This document shows, in pieces, positions 7,107 through 15,103 of a stretch of DNA of 20,089 bases. The notes beneath the pieces are model-generated. The model made no database searches and was not told the origin of the DNA. It saw nothing but the letters and a program-made list of their open reading frames with translations. The translations under genes and the position numbers were made by a program. This stretch comes from SAT2750 sp964476375. Its GTDB lineage: Bacteria > Planctomycetota > Planctomycetia > Pirellulales > Pirellulaceae. The number at the start of each line of letters is the position of its first letter. The stretch's first letter is position 1. The stretch spans positions 1-20,089 of the forward strand of contig CAYYZW010000120.1 in the NCBI GenBank assembly GCA_964476375.1. Reading direction: 5' to 3'.

Positions 7107-8502
7107 TAACTCCCGGCCTGGGCAAGCCTGGATCCCCGCCCAGCACGATTCGGAGGTCGCAGACGTTAGTCTGAGTCGGCCCGGTTCGTAGCAGGCCTCC
7201 AAGGGTATCGAAAAACGTGTAGGCGTCGTTGCGTGCCAGGAAATCCACTGCATCCAGGTCCTGCGTCAACACGGCCTCTACCAGCTGCTGATCAATCCAT
7301 GCCCCTGCGGCATCAGTCGGCCCGTCTTCTCCATCCGTACCGGCCGAGAGAATCAGTGCATTTTCAAGCCGGTTTTTCCCCGCCAGCTGGTCGACCAGTG
7401 CTGCCAGAACCAATTGCTGGTTTCTTCCTCCACGACCCCGTTGATCTGAATTCACAAGCTGGACCACTGGTTCCCCGCCACTCACCAGGCAGTACCCCTG
7501 CTGGCCCCGGGAGAGGTCACGCAGCCATCCTGAAAGCCGTATCCCGACGTCCTCGGCGTTCCCTTCCAGCTGCTGGTTTGCCTCCAGCTCGACCACGTAA
7601 CCGCGCCGGGCCGCTTCCTGGCCTGCGGCTTTTACAGCCACCTGGTTGTTCCCGATCACATGGTGAAATACCTGTGCCACCGGCGACATCGCTGCTGCCC
7701 GTGATGAAGAGGCACCCTGGAGAAAGGAGATGATTTCGGCTGGAACAGAACTACCATCCGGGTCAAATTCCTCCAGCACGGCCAGGGCGTCGGTCGGTGT
7801 CGAGTGATCCTCGACCGTCGGTCCGGAGGCAATAATGTCCAGGGGATCACCAAGCACATCCGAAATCACCAGTGTGATCAGCGTGCCTGCGCCGCAGGCC
7901 CGCGCCAGGCCTCCCCCCTTGATCAGGCTGAGCTGTTTTCTCACCGTGTTGAGTTGCTGGATATTTGCTCCTGCCTCACTCAGGAACCGCGTCACCAGTC
8001 GCTTCTGCTGAAGTGAGATTCCTTCTGCCGGGGCAGGAAGCAGGGCAGACCCTCCGCCCGACAAAAGGCATATACAGATATCCTCCGCTCCCAGCGAGCG
8101 AACCATCTCAAGGATCCGGATGGATCCCTCCACCCCCTCCTCGCTCGGTTCATTGATGCCGGCAGGCCGGGCTGGATGGAGCTTGATCCTCGTGAGAGGA
8201 GCGACACAATTGGCCGGGACATTCACCCACCCTTGCAGGTCGAGTTTTTGCATCAGGCCCTCACCGAGTGCTTCTTCCAGGCCGGCTGCCATGCCTGCCC
8301 CGGCCTTGCCCGCTCCAACCACCACCAGTTGACTGGCCGACGTCAGGGGAACCGGCCGGCCGGCAATCATCAGCTGCTCACTCTCTTTTCCCCCTTCGAC
8401 CTGGATCACGTCCCGCACAAGCTGGTGGCTATCGACAGCAGATACTCCCGCCTGCCAGATTGCCATCGCATCATCCCTCAGATGTGCTGGGAAGGAGTTC
8501 AT
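7084..8502 (-). CDS. glycerate 2-kinase, MOFRL/DUF4147 family
   Basis: A 472-residue protein. The N-terminal DUF4147 domain has LVVVGAGKAGAGMAAGLE (conserved Lys near 66), CLLSGGGSALLPAP (near 147-158), LNTVRKQLSLIKGGGLA and VISDVLGDPLDIIASGPT. The C-terminal MOFRL domain has LVSGGEPVV, RGGRNQQLVLAAL and SAGTDGEDGPTDAAGA (near 388-402), then GPTQTNVCDLRI. Characterised members phosphorylate D-glycerate to 2-phosphoglycerate with ATP in serine, tartrate or hydroxypyruvate routes. ATG 8502 is preferred over GTG 8538 because it overlaps the upstream stop as ATGA (8499-8502) and has GGGAG about nine bases before it; translational coupling is likely. The last residues, after LGG, run into the 3' end of the convergent secreted-protein gene. 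Reaction confidence is high for the family; the physiological pathway here is not shown. Confidence 0.93.
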   Translation of the reverse strand: MNSFPAHLRDDAMAIWQAGVSAVDSHQLVRDVIQVEGGKESEQLMIAGRPVPLTSASQLVVVGAGKAGAGMAAGLEEALGEGLMQKLDLQGWVNVPANCVAPLTRIKLHPARPAGINEPSEEGVEGSIRILEMVRSLGAEDICICLLSGGGSALLPAPAEGISLQQKRLVTRFLSEAGANIQQLNTVRKQLSLIKGGGLARACGAGTLITLVISDVLGDPLDIIASGPTVEDHSTPTDALAVLEEFDPDGSSVPAEIISFLQGASSSRAAAMSPVAQVFHHVIGNNQVAVKAAGQEAARRGYVVELEANQQLEGNAEDVGIRLSGWLRDLSRGQQGYCLVSGGEPVVQLVNSDQRGRGGRNQQLVLAALVDQLAGKNRLENALILSAGTDGEDGPTDAAGAWIDQQLVEAVLTQDLDAVDFLARNDAYTFFDTLGGLLRTGPTQTNVCDLRIVLGGDPGLPRPGVTSPTTSD

Positions 8503-9083
8503 TCGATTGACTCCCGGATTCTCAGAATGTCGAACCACTGTCCCTCGTGCTTTACCGTGACAGTACTCATGCCATTCGGCCTGGCAGTGGTAAAGGCCAT
8601 CCCGACAAGGTACTGGGCGTCAGCAACTGCGAAACGTCCCGCTACCGCGCACCAGGAGCTTCCCCGGCCATGATCCCCGGGGAGGGAAAGCTGGTTAAAG
8701 AAGGCCTGGAAAAAACCCTGGGCACTGAGCTGTTCTGGCCACCGGAATACCACGGGGCGGTGCAGGCCACTAATACGGGTAAAATCCGAGATGAAATGGT
8801 TGAGAACATGGGGCAACTCCGCGTTCGATGGCAACTGGCTGTGGCGGCCCATCGGGGCGAGCACGATAAGCTGGATCCGTACCGGGGTTCCATAGAAATC
8901 GATGCGGAGTGGTCCGTCGGGAGGCCCGGCGACGACGAACTCTGACAGGTCGATCGAATGTCCTCCATCCAGCTGGTTTCCCTGGAAAGCACGCCGTCGT
9001 ATGAATACCCAAAGCAGGCAGAACAGTACGACAATCGCAGCGACGGAGAACCAGAGAACAGGGTTCATGAACGTTTCGGTCAT
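8499..9083 (-). CDS. membrane-anchored protein of unknown function
   Basis: A 194-residue protein that I do not recognise. One membrane helix, about residues 8-28 (LWFSVAAIVVLFCLLWVFI), is followed by IRRRAF, so the positive-inside rule would put the C-terminal 165 residues in the cytoplasm. The soluble part contains GPPDGPLRIDFYGTPVRIQLIVLAP, then an all-helical-looking stretch and a strand-rich end (YLVGMAFTTARPNGMSTVTVKHEGQWFDILRI). No catalytic motif is evident. GAGGGAG lies seven bases before ATG 9083, and ATG 9068 is a weaker alternative. Its stop overlaps the glycerate kinase start by four bases, and the large secreted-protein gene lies 78 bases upstream on the same strand, so the three may form one operon. 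Neighbourhood alone does not give a function. Confidence 0.75.
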   Translation of the reverse strand: MTETFMNPVLWFSVAAIVVLFCLLWVFIRRRAFQGNQLDGGHSIDLSEFVVAGPPDGPLRIDFYGTPVRIQLIVLAPMGRHSQLPSNAELPHVLNHFISDFTRISGLHRPVVFRWPEQLSAQGFFQAFFNQLSLPGDHGRGSSWCAVAGRFAVADAQYLVGMAFTTARPNGMSTVTVKHEGQWFDILRIRESIE

Positions 9084-9123
9084 GAAAGCTCCCTCTCGCC
9101 AACGGCAGGGCGAATAATAGTCC

Positions 9124-9176
9124 GTCCCTGATGGTAAGCGGGCAGGGGGACTGGAGACAAGTCAGGGACCTGTCTC
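9124..9176 (-). other. overlapping inverted repeats between the large secreted protein and the membrane protein genes
   Basis: GTCCCTGA (9124-9131) is perfectly complementary to TCAGGGAC (9162-9169), with 30 bases between them. GAGACA (9154-9159) is complementary to TGTCTC (9171-9176). The second stem straddles the right arm of the first, so both cannot form fully at once. The stop codon of the upstream gene lies in the right arm. Neither has a T-run, so this is not a standard terminator. A role in attenuation or mRNA processing is possible but unproven. Confidence 0.25.
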
Positions 9177-11060
9177 ATCACTGGAAATCCCTGGTATCAC
9201 GGTCCCCGGGATAACCTCGATCGAGAAGTCGTCCAGTTGGACTTCACCAAAGCCCGACAGGGCACAGGTCACAGTAAGTCCCTGGGACTGGTCGATACCC
9301 CGGTAGATGACAAAGGGTTGCCAGCGACCGGTCTGGTGGATCCTGAGGGCGAGCTGAGAACCCCCTGCGGAATCATAGATCAACAGGCCGTCACCGAGAT
9401 CATCCAGTCCCTGTTCAATTTTCACCCAGCCATGGATCCGTACCAGGTCTCCGGGGTGAACATCGACAGGTGACGACTTGACCGATGTGGCGGCGGTCAG
9501 CAGGGACGACTGCTCCAGTGAACCGGCATCCCGGGCCCAGGCATGCATCTGCAGGCACCGTTCTCCATCATGGGGATCCTGGGGCGATAACTCGACATGA
9601 GAAGCAACGTTCGCCTGGTCCCCCCTGAAATGCCTCCAGCCCGCCTGCTGCATGAGATCCAGGTCCTCACATTCTCCCGCTGCAAGCAGGTTCCTGCCCC
9701 AGTCTTGACCCTGCAGGCGTTGAACCATTTTCCAGTGCTCCGGTAGTGTCTGGAAACCGACACAGAGGGGACTGGAGGTCACCGAGGAGAAGACATCACT
9801 CGTGGACTTCCAGGTCCTCCAGCGGGCTTGCTGGAGCGTACGGCGTGCATCCAGTGCGATCCCGGCAACCGCCGGATGGTCCCCCTGGCGGTGAAGGTGT
9901 TCCATCCTGGAAAGTCTTTGCGTCGACTGGTTTCGAACCTGTTCCCAGAGAGATCGCTGGGATGAATCAAGCGGGATGGAATCCATCACGTTTTGTGTCT
10001 GGGCGAAAAGTGATTTTACCTGGAGCCTGGTAAGCTCGGCCCAGCGATGCTGTACTTCATATTCCGTTCGTTTCAGGTAGTCGATTGCCAGGGGGTCATC
10101 GGTCATCACCAGCACGGTGACCGGCTCACGCGTGATGAGGCGGACGCGGGAGTTTCCCAGGGAGGGCCGCCGTTGCCGGGTACCGGACAAGTCGACCAGG
10201 TGAGGCCGGTAGGTAATGGGCATCCCCGGTACCTCCAGCGAGACAGCCTGGTCTGCAACACCGGCAATCACGCACTGGTCGGACGGGCCTGGACGAAACA
10301 CCCAGACAAGCTGGGCACGGTTGGTCCGGATCGATACCGCGGTCACATCCGGATCGCCCGTTGATACCCCACTCGGTGGCCCACCCCCTGCGATCCATGG
10401 TTCCAGCGAGCGGAGTTCAAGATTGATCTGCTCGAGTTGTCGACACTTCTGTTGCTGCCATGCGGTCGGCCCATCCAGGCGGCTGGAAGACCGAAAGTAA
10501 AGACCCCGGCTTCCGGAGGCGAGGGCGCGGTGTACCGCAATCCTGAGCTGGTCCATCGAGATCGCCGCCGGCATTTCCATTCCCGCTGCAAGTGCCCGCC
10601 ATTGCCGCTGGAGTGCTTCTGCCGGCTGGATCGGAATTGAAACCCAGTAGGGTGACCCCCGCCGGAGCTGGGAAATCGCCGCCTGGAGCTGCAACACGGC
10701 ATCAGGCATCCCCAAGCTGGAAAAGTGGGGCTGCCAGTCCAGCCGAACCAGGTCGACATGACGCTGGTAAGCGGAAAAAGAGTCTGCCGGAGCACAGGTC
10801 ACAGGACGTGTCGCAGAGGGAATCCGGCGGATCAGCTGAACCGTGCGAGCAACCTGCTGAAGATAGCCGCCATCGATCCCTTCCCCCAGGTCCCAGGCAA
10901 GGACCCGTTGGGCCACGTCAGGATCTGCTGACAACTCCGCTTCCGCTGGAGGGGGGGTGAGTAGCCAGAGCCCCAGTTTTTTTATTTCCTGGCGCACGGC
11001 CCGGGTCGGATAGGACTTGAACGCCAGCGTGTTGAAACCCATCTGCTGAAGCCATGCCAT
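9162..11060 (-). CDS. large planctomycete secreted-type protein, C-terminal part after an in-frame stop
   Basis: A reading frame of 632 residues from ATG 11060. It has no signal peptide and begins in the middle of what looks like a domain: MAWLQQMGFNTLAFKSYP resembles an early strand/helix of a TIM-barrel-like glycosidase fold. Middle residues are strand-rich. From about residue 457 a module begins, ECEDLDLMQQAGWRHF through LDDFSIEVI, that looks like a beta-sandwich carbohydrate-binding type domain. The frame is identical to that of the upstream piece at 11094-11840, and the bases between (SKIIEYNGEQ after the stop) read as plausible protein. I therefore think both pieces were one gene of about 890 codons broken by a TAA at 11094-11096. 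The family is, from memory, planctomycete-restricted and of unknown function. As an independent gene it would lack export signals and a good ribosome site. Confidence 0.7.
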   Translation of the reverse strand: MAWLQQMGFNTLAFKSYPTRAVRQEIKKLGLWLLTPPPAEAELSADPDVAQRVLAWDLGEGIDGGYLQQVARTVQLIRRIPSATRPVTCAPADSFSAYQRHVDLVRLDWQPHFSSLGMPDAVLQLQAAISQLRRGSPYWVSIPIQPAEALQRQWRALAAGMEMPAAISMDQLRIAVHRALASGSRGLYFRSSSRLDGPTAWQQQKCRQLEQINLELRSLEPWIAGGGPPSGVSTGDPDVTAVSIRTNRAQLVWVFRPGPSDQCVIAGVADQAVSLEVPGMPITYRPHLVDLSGTRQRRPSLGNSRVRLITREPVTVLVMTDDPLAIDYLKRTEYEVQHRWAELTRLQVKSLFAQTQNVMDSIPLDSSQRSLWEQVRNQSTQRLSRMEHLHRQGDHPAVAGIALDARRTLQQARWRTWKSTSDVFSSVTSSPLCVGFQTLPEHWKMVQRLQGQDWGRNLLAAGECEDLDLMQQAGWRHFRGDQANVASHVELSPQDPHDGERCLQMHAWARDAGSLEQSSLLTAATSVKSSPVDVHPGDLVRIHGWVKIEQGLDDLGDGLLIYDSAGGSQLALRIHQTGRWQPFVIYRGIDQSQGLTVTCALSGFGEVQLDDFSIEVIPGTVIPGISSDETGP

Positions 11061-11093
11061 CTGTTCACCGTTGTATTCAATGATTTTTGATAA

Positions 11094-11840
11094 TTACTGT
11101 CGTCCAACCGAGAGCAGAACCGAACCCTGGAATTGAACCTCCGCCATGTTGTTCTGATCCCACGAGGCAGCCCTCACTTCCGTCACTGGCTCGGCCTCCC
11201 TTGCCGCATCCACATTCCTGGCAGATGTCCTGACCAGGGGCGTGGCCATCGCAAGGTCATCGATCCAGACAGTGGTCGTCCCCGGCCCACCGTAAATATT
11301 GAGCACCAACTCGCTCACAAATGCCTGCCTCGTATCCACCGCCATCCCATGCTCGGCACTCAGGCTGGGAGCCTGCGTCTGAAGCAGGCGGTGCATTTTC
11401 CGAATCCCAAGTTGCTGCCAGCTTCCCGCCTGTCGATAAAAATCTCCGCGAACAAGAGTCTGGAGCGGTTCTCCTGTGCGAGGGTCACGCGTTCGGGGAA
11501 GAACAATCCTGGCAATCAGTTGCAGGTCAAAACGATCCGACCTGATCCAGAGGGTAGGATTGAGCTCATCAATGACCGGGACGCTGTCGACCGGGTAAGC
11601 CAGGTGGGCTCGCATTCCACGGCCCGCAACAATCCGGACAAGTTCACTTCCTGGTGCTGTATGGCCACTGGTAAAGTCCATCCTCTGCACGACAATCCGC
11701 GCCTGGCAGTCCTGCTCGCGCAGTTGCCAGCTGGTGCGGACCGTGTCGAATCGATCCTGGATATCTGCTATCGTCGGCGAGACAACCACGGCAAGGACGA
11801 GGGTGGCTGGTAGGAAATGGTGCAGCAACACAGGGAGCAT
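11094..11840 (-). CDS. large planctomycete secreted-type protein, N-terminal part ending at an in-frame TAA
   Basis: A 248-residue reading frame. ATG 11840 is chosen because it opens a hydrophobic export signal, MLPVLLHHFLPATLVLAVVV, with probable cleavage near SPTIADI; the frame stays open to ATG 12041, but that extension has no protein-like character. The mature part is strand-rich, with VQRMDFTSGHTAPGSELVRI, VIDELNPTLWIRSDRFDLQL, RIVLPRTRDPRTGEPL, GSWQQLGIRKMHRLLQ and LNIYGGPGTTTVWIDDLAM. These segments resemble the first, jelly-roll-like domain of a set of planctomycete secreted proteins that I recall, which continue into a TIM-barrel-like region. Here the chain stops at SVLLSVGRQ, where I would expect it to run on. 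The continuation is found in the same frame directly downstream (9162-11060). The piece is either a truncated gene, a recent nonsense mutant or a sequence error. Confidence 0.65.
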   Translation of the reverse strand: MLPVLLHHFLPATLVLAVVVSPTIADIQDRFDTVRTSWQLREQDCQARIVVQRMDFTSGHTAPGSELVRIVAGRGMRAHLAYPVDSVPVIDELNPTLWIRSDRFDLQLIARIVLPRTRDPRTGEPLQTLVRGDFYRQAGSWQQLGIRKMHRLLQTQAPSLSAEHGMAVDTRQAFVSELVLNIYGGPGTTTVWIDDLAMATPLVRTSARNVDAAREAEPVTEVRAASWDQNNMAEVQFQGSVLLSVGRQ

Positions 11841-11953
11841 CCCGCAGAGAGGAACGAAGCTTATTCCGGCGGTGCAAAGTGAGCTTGTACCACGGTTTCC
11901 CCGATCCAGCCATATCAATGGCACCTCACCGAGGGTTCTGATCGAGGCCGACA

Positions 11954-11982
11954 TTGCGGTCATCGTGGTTCTGCAATACGAT
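11954..11982 (+). promoter_or_regulatory. candidate sigma70-type promoter for the kinase gene
   Basis: TTGCGG (11954-11959) and TACGAT (11977-11982) are separated by 17 bases and lie about 86 bases before the kinase ATG, in the 227-base gap between two divergent genes. The match to TTGACA/TATAAT is partial, so this is a candidate only. No clear promoter for the opposite strand was found in the gap. Confidence 0.25.
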
Positions 11983-12067
11983 GACGTGCAATTCTCCCCT
12001 GCAGGAAAACCGCCGCTCTCGGTGCGTGTTTTCCAGGACATCCCCCTGGTGTGGAATTCTCCAGAAC

Positions 12068-13540
12068 ATGGTTAGGCCTACCGCAGAACGATTAGCCCAA
12101 ATCTGCTTTGAGTGCAATCTTGTCGCCTCGAAACAGATGGACATGGTCTGGGGCGATCTGGGGAAAAAGGATGTGGATCTGGAAGTCTTCTCGTCGATGC
12201 TGCTGCGCAAGGAACTCATCACGAACTGGCAGCTGGAACGGTTACTCGATGGCAAGCGCGATGGTTTCTATTACGGGGACTACAAGGTGAGATACCTTGT
12301 CGGGGCCGGTACATTTTCCCGTGTCTACCGTGCCGAGCATAAAGAAACCGGTGTCGTTCGAGCGATCAAGGTGCTCAGGCAGCGATACAGTGGTGACATT
12401 AGCACAACAGAGAATTTTCTTAACGAGGCCAAACTGGCAATGCCATTGCGGCATCCCAATATCGTGCCAACCTATGATGTCTCCTCCAGCCGTGGTCGAC
12501 ATTTCATGGCCATGGAGTTCGTGGAAGGCCAGAACCTGAGGGACTTTGTCAGGCTCCGCGACTTCATGAAGCTAGGGGAATCCTTGAAGATCATGAAGGA
12601 CGTGCTCAACGGGCTTTCCTATGCTCACAGCCACGGTGTCGCTCATCGGGATGTCAAGCTCTCGAACGTCCTGGTCACTGGGCGAGGAAGGGCCAAGCTG
12701 GTGGATTTTGGCCTGGCCACCATCATCACACCGGGCGACGACAAGGAGTCCCTGAATGCATCCAAGCCTCGCAGTATCGACTATGCCGGGCTGGAGAGAG
12801 CCACGAAAGTGAAGCGCGGGGATCATCGCAGTGATATTTTCTTTGTCGGTTGCATGTTCTATCACATGATGGCCGGACGATCCCCCATGCTGGAAACCCG
12901 CGACCGTATCCAGCGGCTCAATGCAGCCCGTTTCCGTGAAATCCCGCCAATCCGAAAATTCGTTCCCGAGCTTCCCAGCAATGTCGTGGGGATGATCAAC
13001 AAGGCGATGGAATTTGCTCCCGAACGCCGTTATGACAGCTTCATTGACTTCCTTGGCGACCTGAAAAATGTGATCGACAACACGGGCGAGGATGCCACAA
13101 TCCATCGGCCTGACATCGTCGCGGAAGAAACGGTTACAAAAACAAATCTGGAAGGGGATGGAAAGACACTCCTGATCCTCGAGTCGCGCACCGACGTCCA
13201 GGACCTGATGCGGGCAAGTCTCAAGAAACAGGGATACCGGGTGCTTGTTACCGCAAATGTCGAACGTGCAAGTCGTCAGCTGGAGGATCCAGAATCAGGG
13301 ATTAACTGCCTTCTCATCTGCACTGCCGAACTGGGACGAGCGGGACTGCAGCTGTTTAACGCCATGGCCGATGAACCGTTGACCAGCCAGATCCCGGCTA
13401 TCCTGTTATTTGAGAGTGCCCAGCAACACCTTGCTCGCGAGGCAAAGCTGGATGATCACCGCGGAATGATGCGGATGCCGGTAAAGATCAAACAGCTCCG
13501 CAGCTCCCTGACCCAGCTAATGAACGCTGATTCAAACTAG
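12068..13540 (+). CDS. Ser/Thr protein kinase with planctomycete N-terminal leader and C-terminal degenerate receiver domain
   Basis: A 490-residue protein with no membrane segment. Residues 1-68 are the helical leader seen before many planctomycete kinases (ELITNWQLERLLDGKRDGFYYG). The kinase domain, about 70-338, is complete: glycine loop GAGTFSRV (79-86), AIK Lys K101, helix-C E120, HRDVKLSN (D195, K197, N200) and DFG (D213); the APE motif reads GLE (241-243), and SDIFFVGC carries the conserved D256. It is therefore probably active. Residues 366-487 have a receiver (CheY-like) pattern, TLLILESRTDVQDLM to PVKIKQLRSSL, but the end of the third strand reads CLLICTAEL with no phospho-acceptor Asp, and the conserved Lys before Pro is M470. 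ATG 12068 is chosen because the leader begins there; its ribosome site is weak. The MATE gene follows on the same strand. Confidence 0.9.
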   Translation: MVRPTAERLAQICFECNLVASKQMDMVWGDLGKKDVDLEVFSSMLLRKELITNWQLERLLDGKRDGFYYGDYKVRYLVGAGTFSRVYRAEHKETGVVRAIKVLRQRYSGDISTTENFLNEAKLAMPLRHPNIVPTYDVSSSRGRHFMAMEFVEGQNLRDFVRLRDFMKLGESLKIMKDVLNGLSYAHSHGVAHRDVKLSNVLVTGRGRAKLVDFGLATIITPGDDKESLNASKPRSIDYAGLERATKVKRGDHRSDIFFVGCMFYHMMAGRSPMLETRDRIQRLNAARFREIPPIRKFVPELPSNVVGMINKAMEFAPERRYDSFIDFLGDLKNVIDNTGEDATIHRPDIVAEETVTKTNLEGDGKTLLILESRTDVQDLMRASLKKQGYRVLVTANVERASRQLEDPESGINCLLICTAELGRAGLQLFNAMADEPLTSQIPAILLFESAQQHLAREAKLDDHRGMMRMPVKIKQLRSSLTQLMNADSN

Positions 13541-13688
13541 GTGTCCTTACGACCTGGGACAACGCAGCGAGCCTTGTCCATTGACGGCGATCTCGCCTGG
13601 CAGGATACTAGGGCCTTTCCTGGACAAGGCATTTTCGCCTGGGCCACCGATTCTTCATTCCTGCCAGCGCCAAGAAACAGGGCAAAGC

Positions 13689-15089
13689 TTGACGTCTGCA
13701 TTCAACCTGACGTCGACTCCCGGGACCCTGCGTCCCATGCTCAAGCTCGCCCTTCCGGTCCTGGTTGAATCCCTGCTGGTCATGCTTGTCGGCCTGGTGG
13801 ATCTGTTCCTGACCGGTCGTTTCCTGGAAACCAGGCACATGGCAGCCATCGGGTTGATGGCCTACCTGCTCTGGATGATCCCCTGCACGTTCAGCATCAT
13901 TGCCATCGGTTCCACCGCCCTGGTCGCCCGTTTCACGGGGGCCAATTCACACGAGGAAGCCCGGCATACCACCAACCAGTCCCTGCTGGCCGGAACCGTC
14001 CTGGCCATTCTGGTGATTGGACCCATCTGGCATTTTAGCCCAGCCCTGTTGCGATTGATGCAATTGCCGATCGATGCCATTGCTCCCGCCGAGATCTACC
14101 TTGACTATGTCATCCCGGTTATCCCGGCGATCATGATCCAGGTCATCGGTACCGCGTGCCTGCGCGGGGCGGGAGACATGGTAAGTGGTTTTCTCACAAT
14201 GGCAATTGTCAACGTGGTGAATATCACCGTGGGGACCTGCCTGGTGATGGGTATTGGCCCCTTCCCAAACATGGGCTGGGAAGGGCTGGCGATTGGGACG
14301 GCCTCCGGGTACGTCACTGGAGGCCTGATCATCCTGGTGCTGCTGCTTCGCGGACGAGCGGGGCTGACCATCAAGCGGAGGTTACTGCGCCCCTGTTTTT
14401 CGCTCATCAATCGAATCCTCCGGATCGGCATTCCTGGGGGAGCGGACACACTGTTCGTTGTTTTTTGCCATATGTGGTTCCTTTCCGTGATCAACTCTCT
14501 CGGTACCATGGCAGCGGCATCGCATGGCATCGGGGTGCGGATTGAATCACTCGCCTATCTTCCCGGCTCGGCTTTCGCCGTCGCTGCCACCACGTTGACC
14601 GGCCAGTTTCTGGGTGCAGGAAAGCCGCGCCGCGCTACCCGTTCTGCCCTGCTTGCCTGCCTCGTGGGCGGAGGAGTCATGGTGGCCGCCGGTTTCCTGT
14701 TCTTCTTCGGGGCGGAAATGCTGACAGGTATTTTTGCCGGAGAACAGACCAGGCGGGCGGCCGACGGTGCCATACCACTGCTACAACTTGTCGCGATCTC
14801 CATGCCCTCGCTGGCCCTGGTCATCATCCTCAACGGGGCCCTCCGGGGAGCCGGGGATACACGCGTGCCGTTAATCTTCACTGTCATCGGGCTGGTCGGC
14901 ATCCGTATCCCGCTCGCATACTATCTTGCCTGGCAGGAACTGGAGGTCCCCTGGCTGGGGTTCCATATCCAGGGCCAGGGGATGGGACTGATCGGGGCCT
15001 GGTACGCCATGATTGCCGACGTGGGGCTCCGAAGCCTGCTGGTGGTGGGTCGCTTCTGGCAGGGACGCTGGAAGGAGATCACGGTCTAG
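13689..15089 (+). CDS. MATE-family multidrug/toxin efflux transporter
   Basis: An integral membrane protein of about 466 residues with roughly twelve hydrophobic segments and two homologous MatE halves. The first half starts TPGTLRPMLKLALPVLVESLLVMLVGLVDLFLTG and contains STALVARFTGA and ACLRGAGDMVSG; the second starts LRIGIPGGADTLFVVF and contains AATTLTGQFLGAGKPRRA and NGALRGAGDTRVP. The paired GA(G)D/RGAGD motifs and the 450-460 residue length are typical. It should export cationic organic compounds in exchange for Na+ or H+; the substrate is not predictable. The start is uncertain: TTG 13689 keeps the conserved TPGTLRP lead-in, ATG 13737 loses it, and TTG 13581 adds 36 residues that do not look like family sequence. 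No strong ribosome site marks any of them. It lies after the kinase on the same strand and ends 14 bases before a convergent gene. Confidence 0.88.
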   Translation: MTSAFNLTSTPGTLRPMLKLALPVLVESLLVMLVGLVDLFLTGRFLETRHMAAIGLMAYLLWMIPCTFSIIAIGSTALVARFTGANSHEEARHTTNQSLLAGTVLAILVIGPIWHFSPALLRLMQLPIDAIAPAEIYLDYVIPVIPAIMIQVIGTACLRGAGDMVSGFLTMAIVNVVNITVGTCLVMGIGPFPNMGWEGLAIGTASGYVTGGLIILVLLLRGRAGLTIKRRLLRPCFSLINRILRIGIPGGADTLFVVFCHMWFLSVINSLGTMAAASHGIGVRIESLAYLPGSAFAVAATTLTGQFLGAGKPRRATRSALLACLVGGGVMVAAGFLFFFGAEMLTGIFAGEQTRRAADGAIPLLQLVAISMPSLALVIILNGALRGAGDTRVPLIFTVIGLVGIRIPLAYYLAWQELEVPWLGFHIQGQGMGLIGAWYAMIADVGLRSLLVVGRFWQGRWKEITV

Positions 15090-15103
15090 GCCGGGACGAT
15101 GGA

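Noticed and set aside
11841..12041. N-terminal extension of the large secreted protein to ATG 12041.
   Set aside because: The extra 67 residues would place the signal peptide internally, the sequence lacks protein-like composition, and the site before ATG 12041 has no usable spacing.
13581..13688. TTG-initiated extension of the MATE transporter.
   Set aside because: The 36 extra residues have no family similarity and no ribosome site; transporter sequence begins near TPGTLRP.
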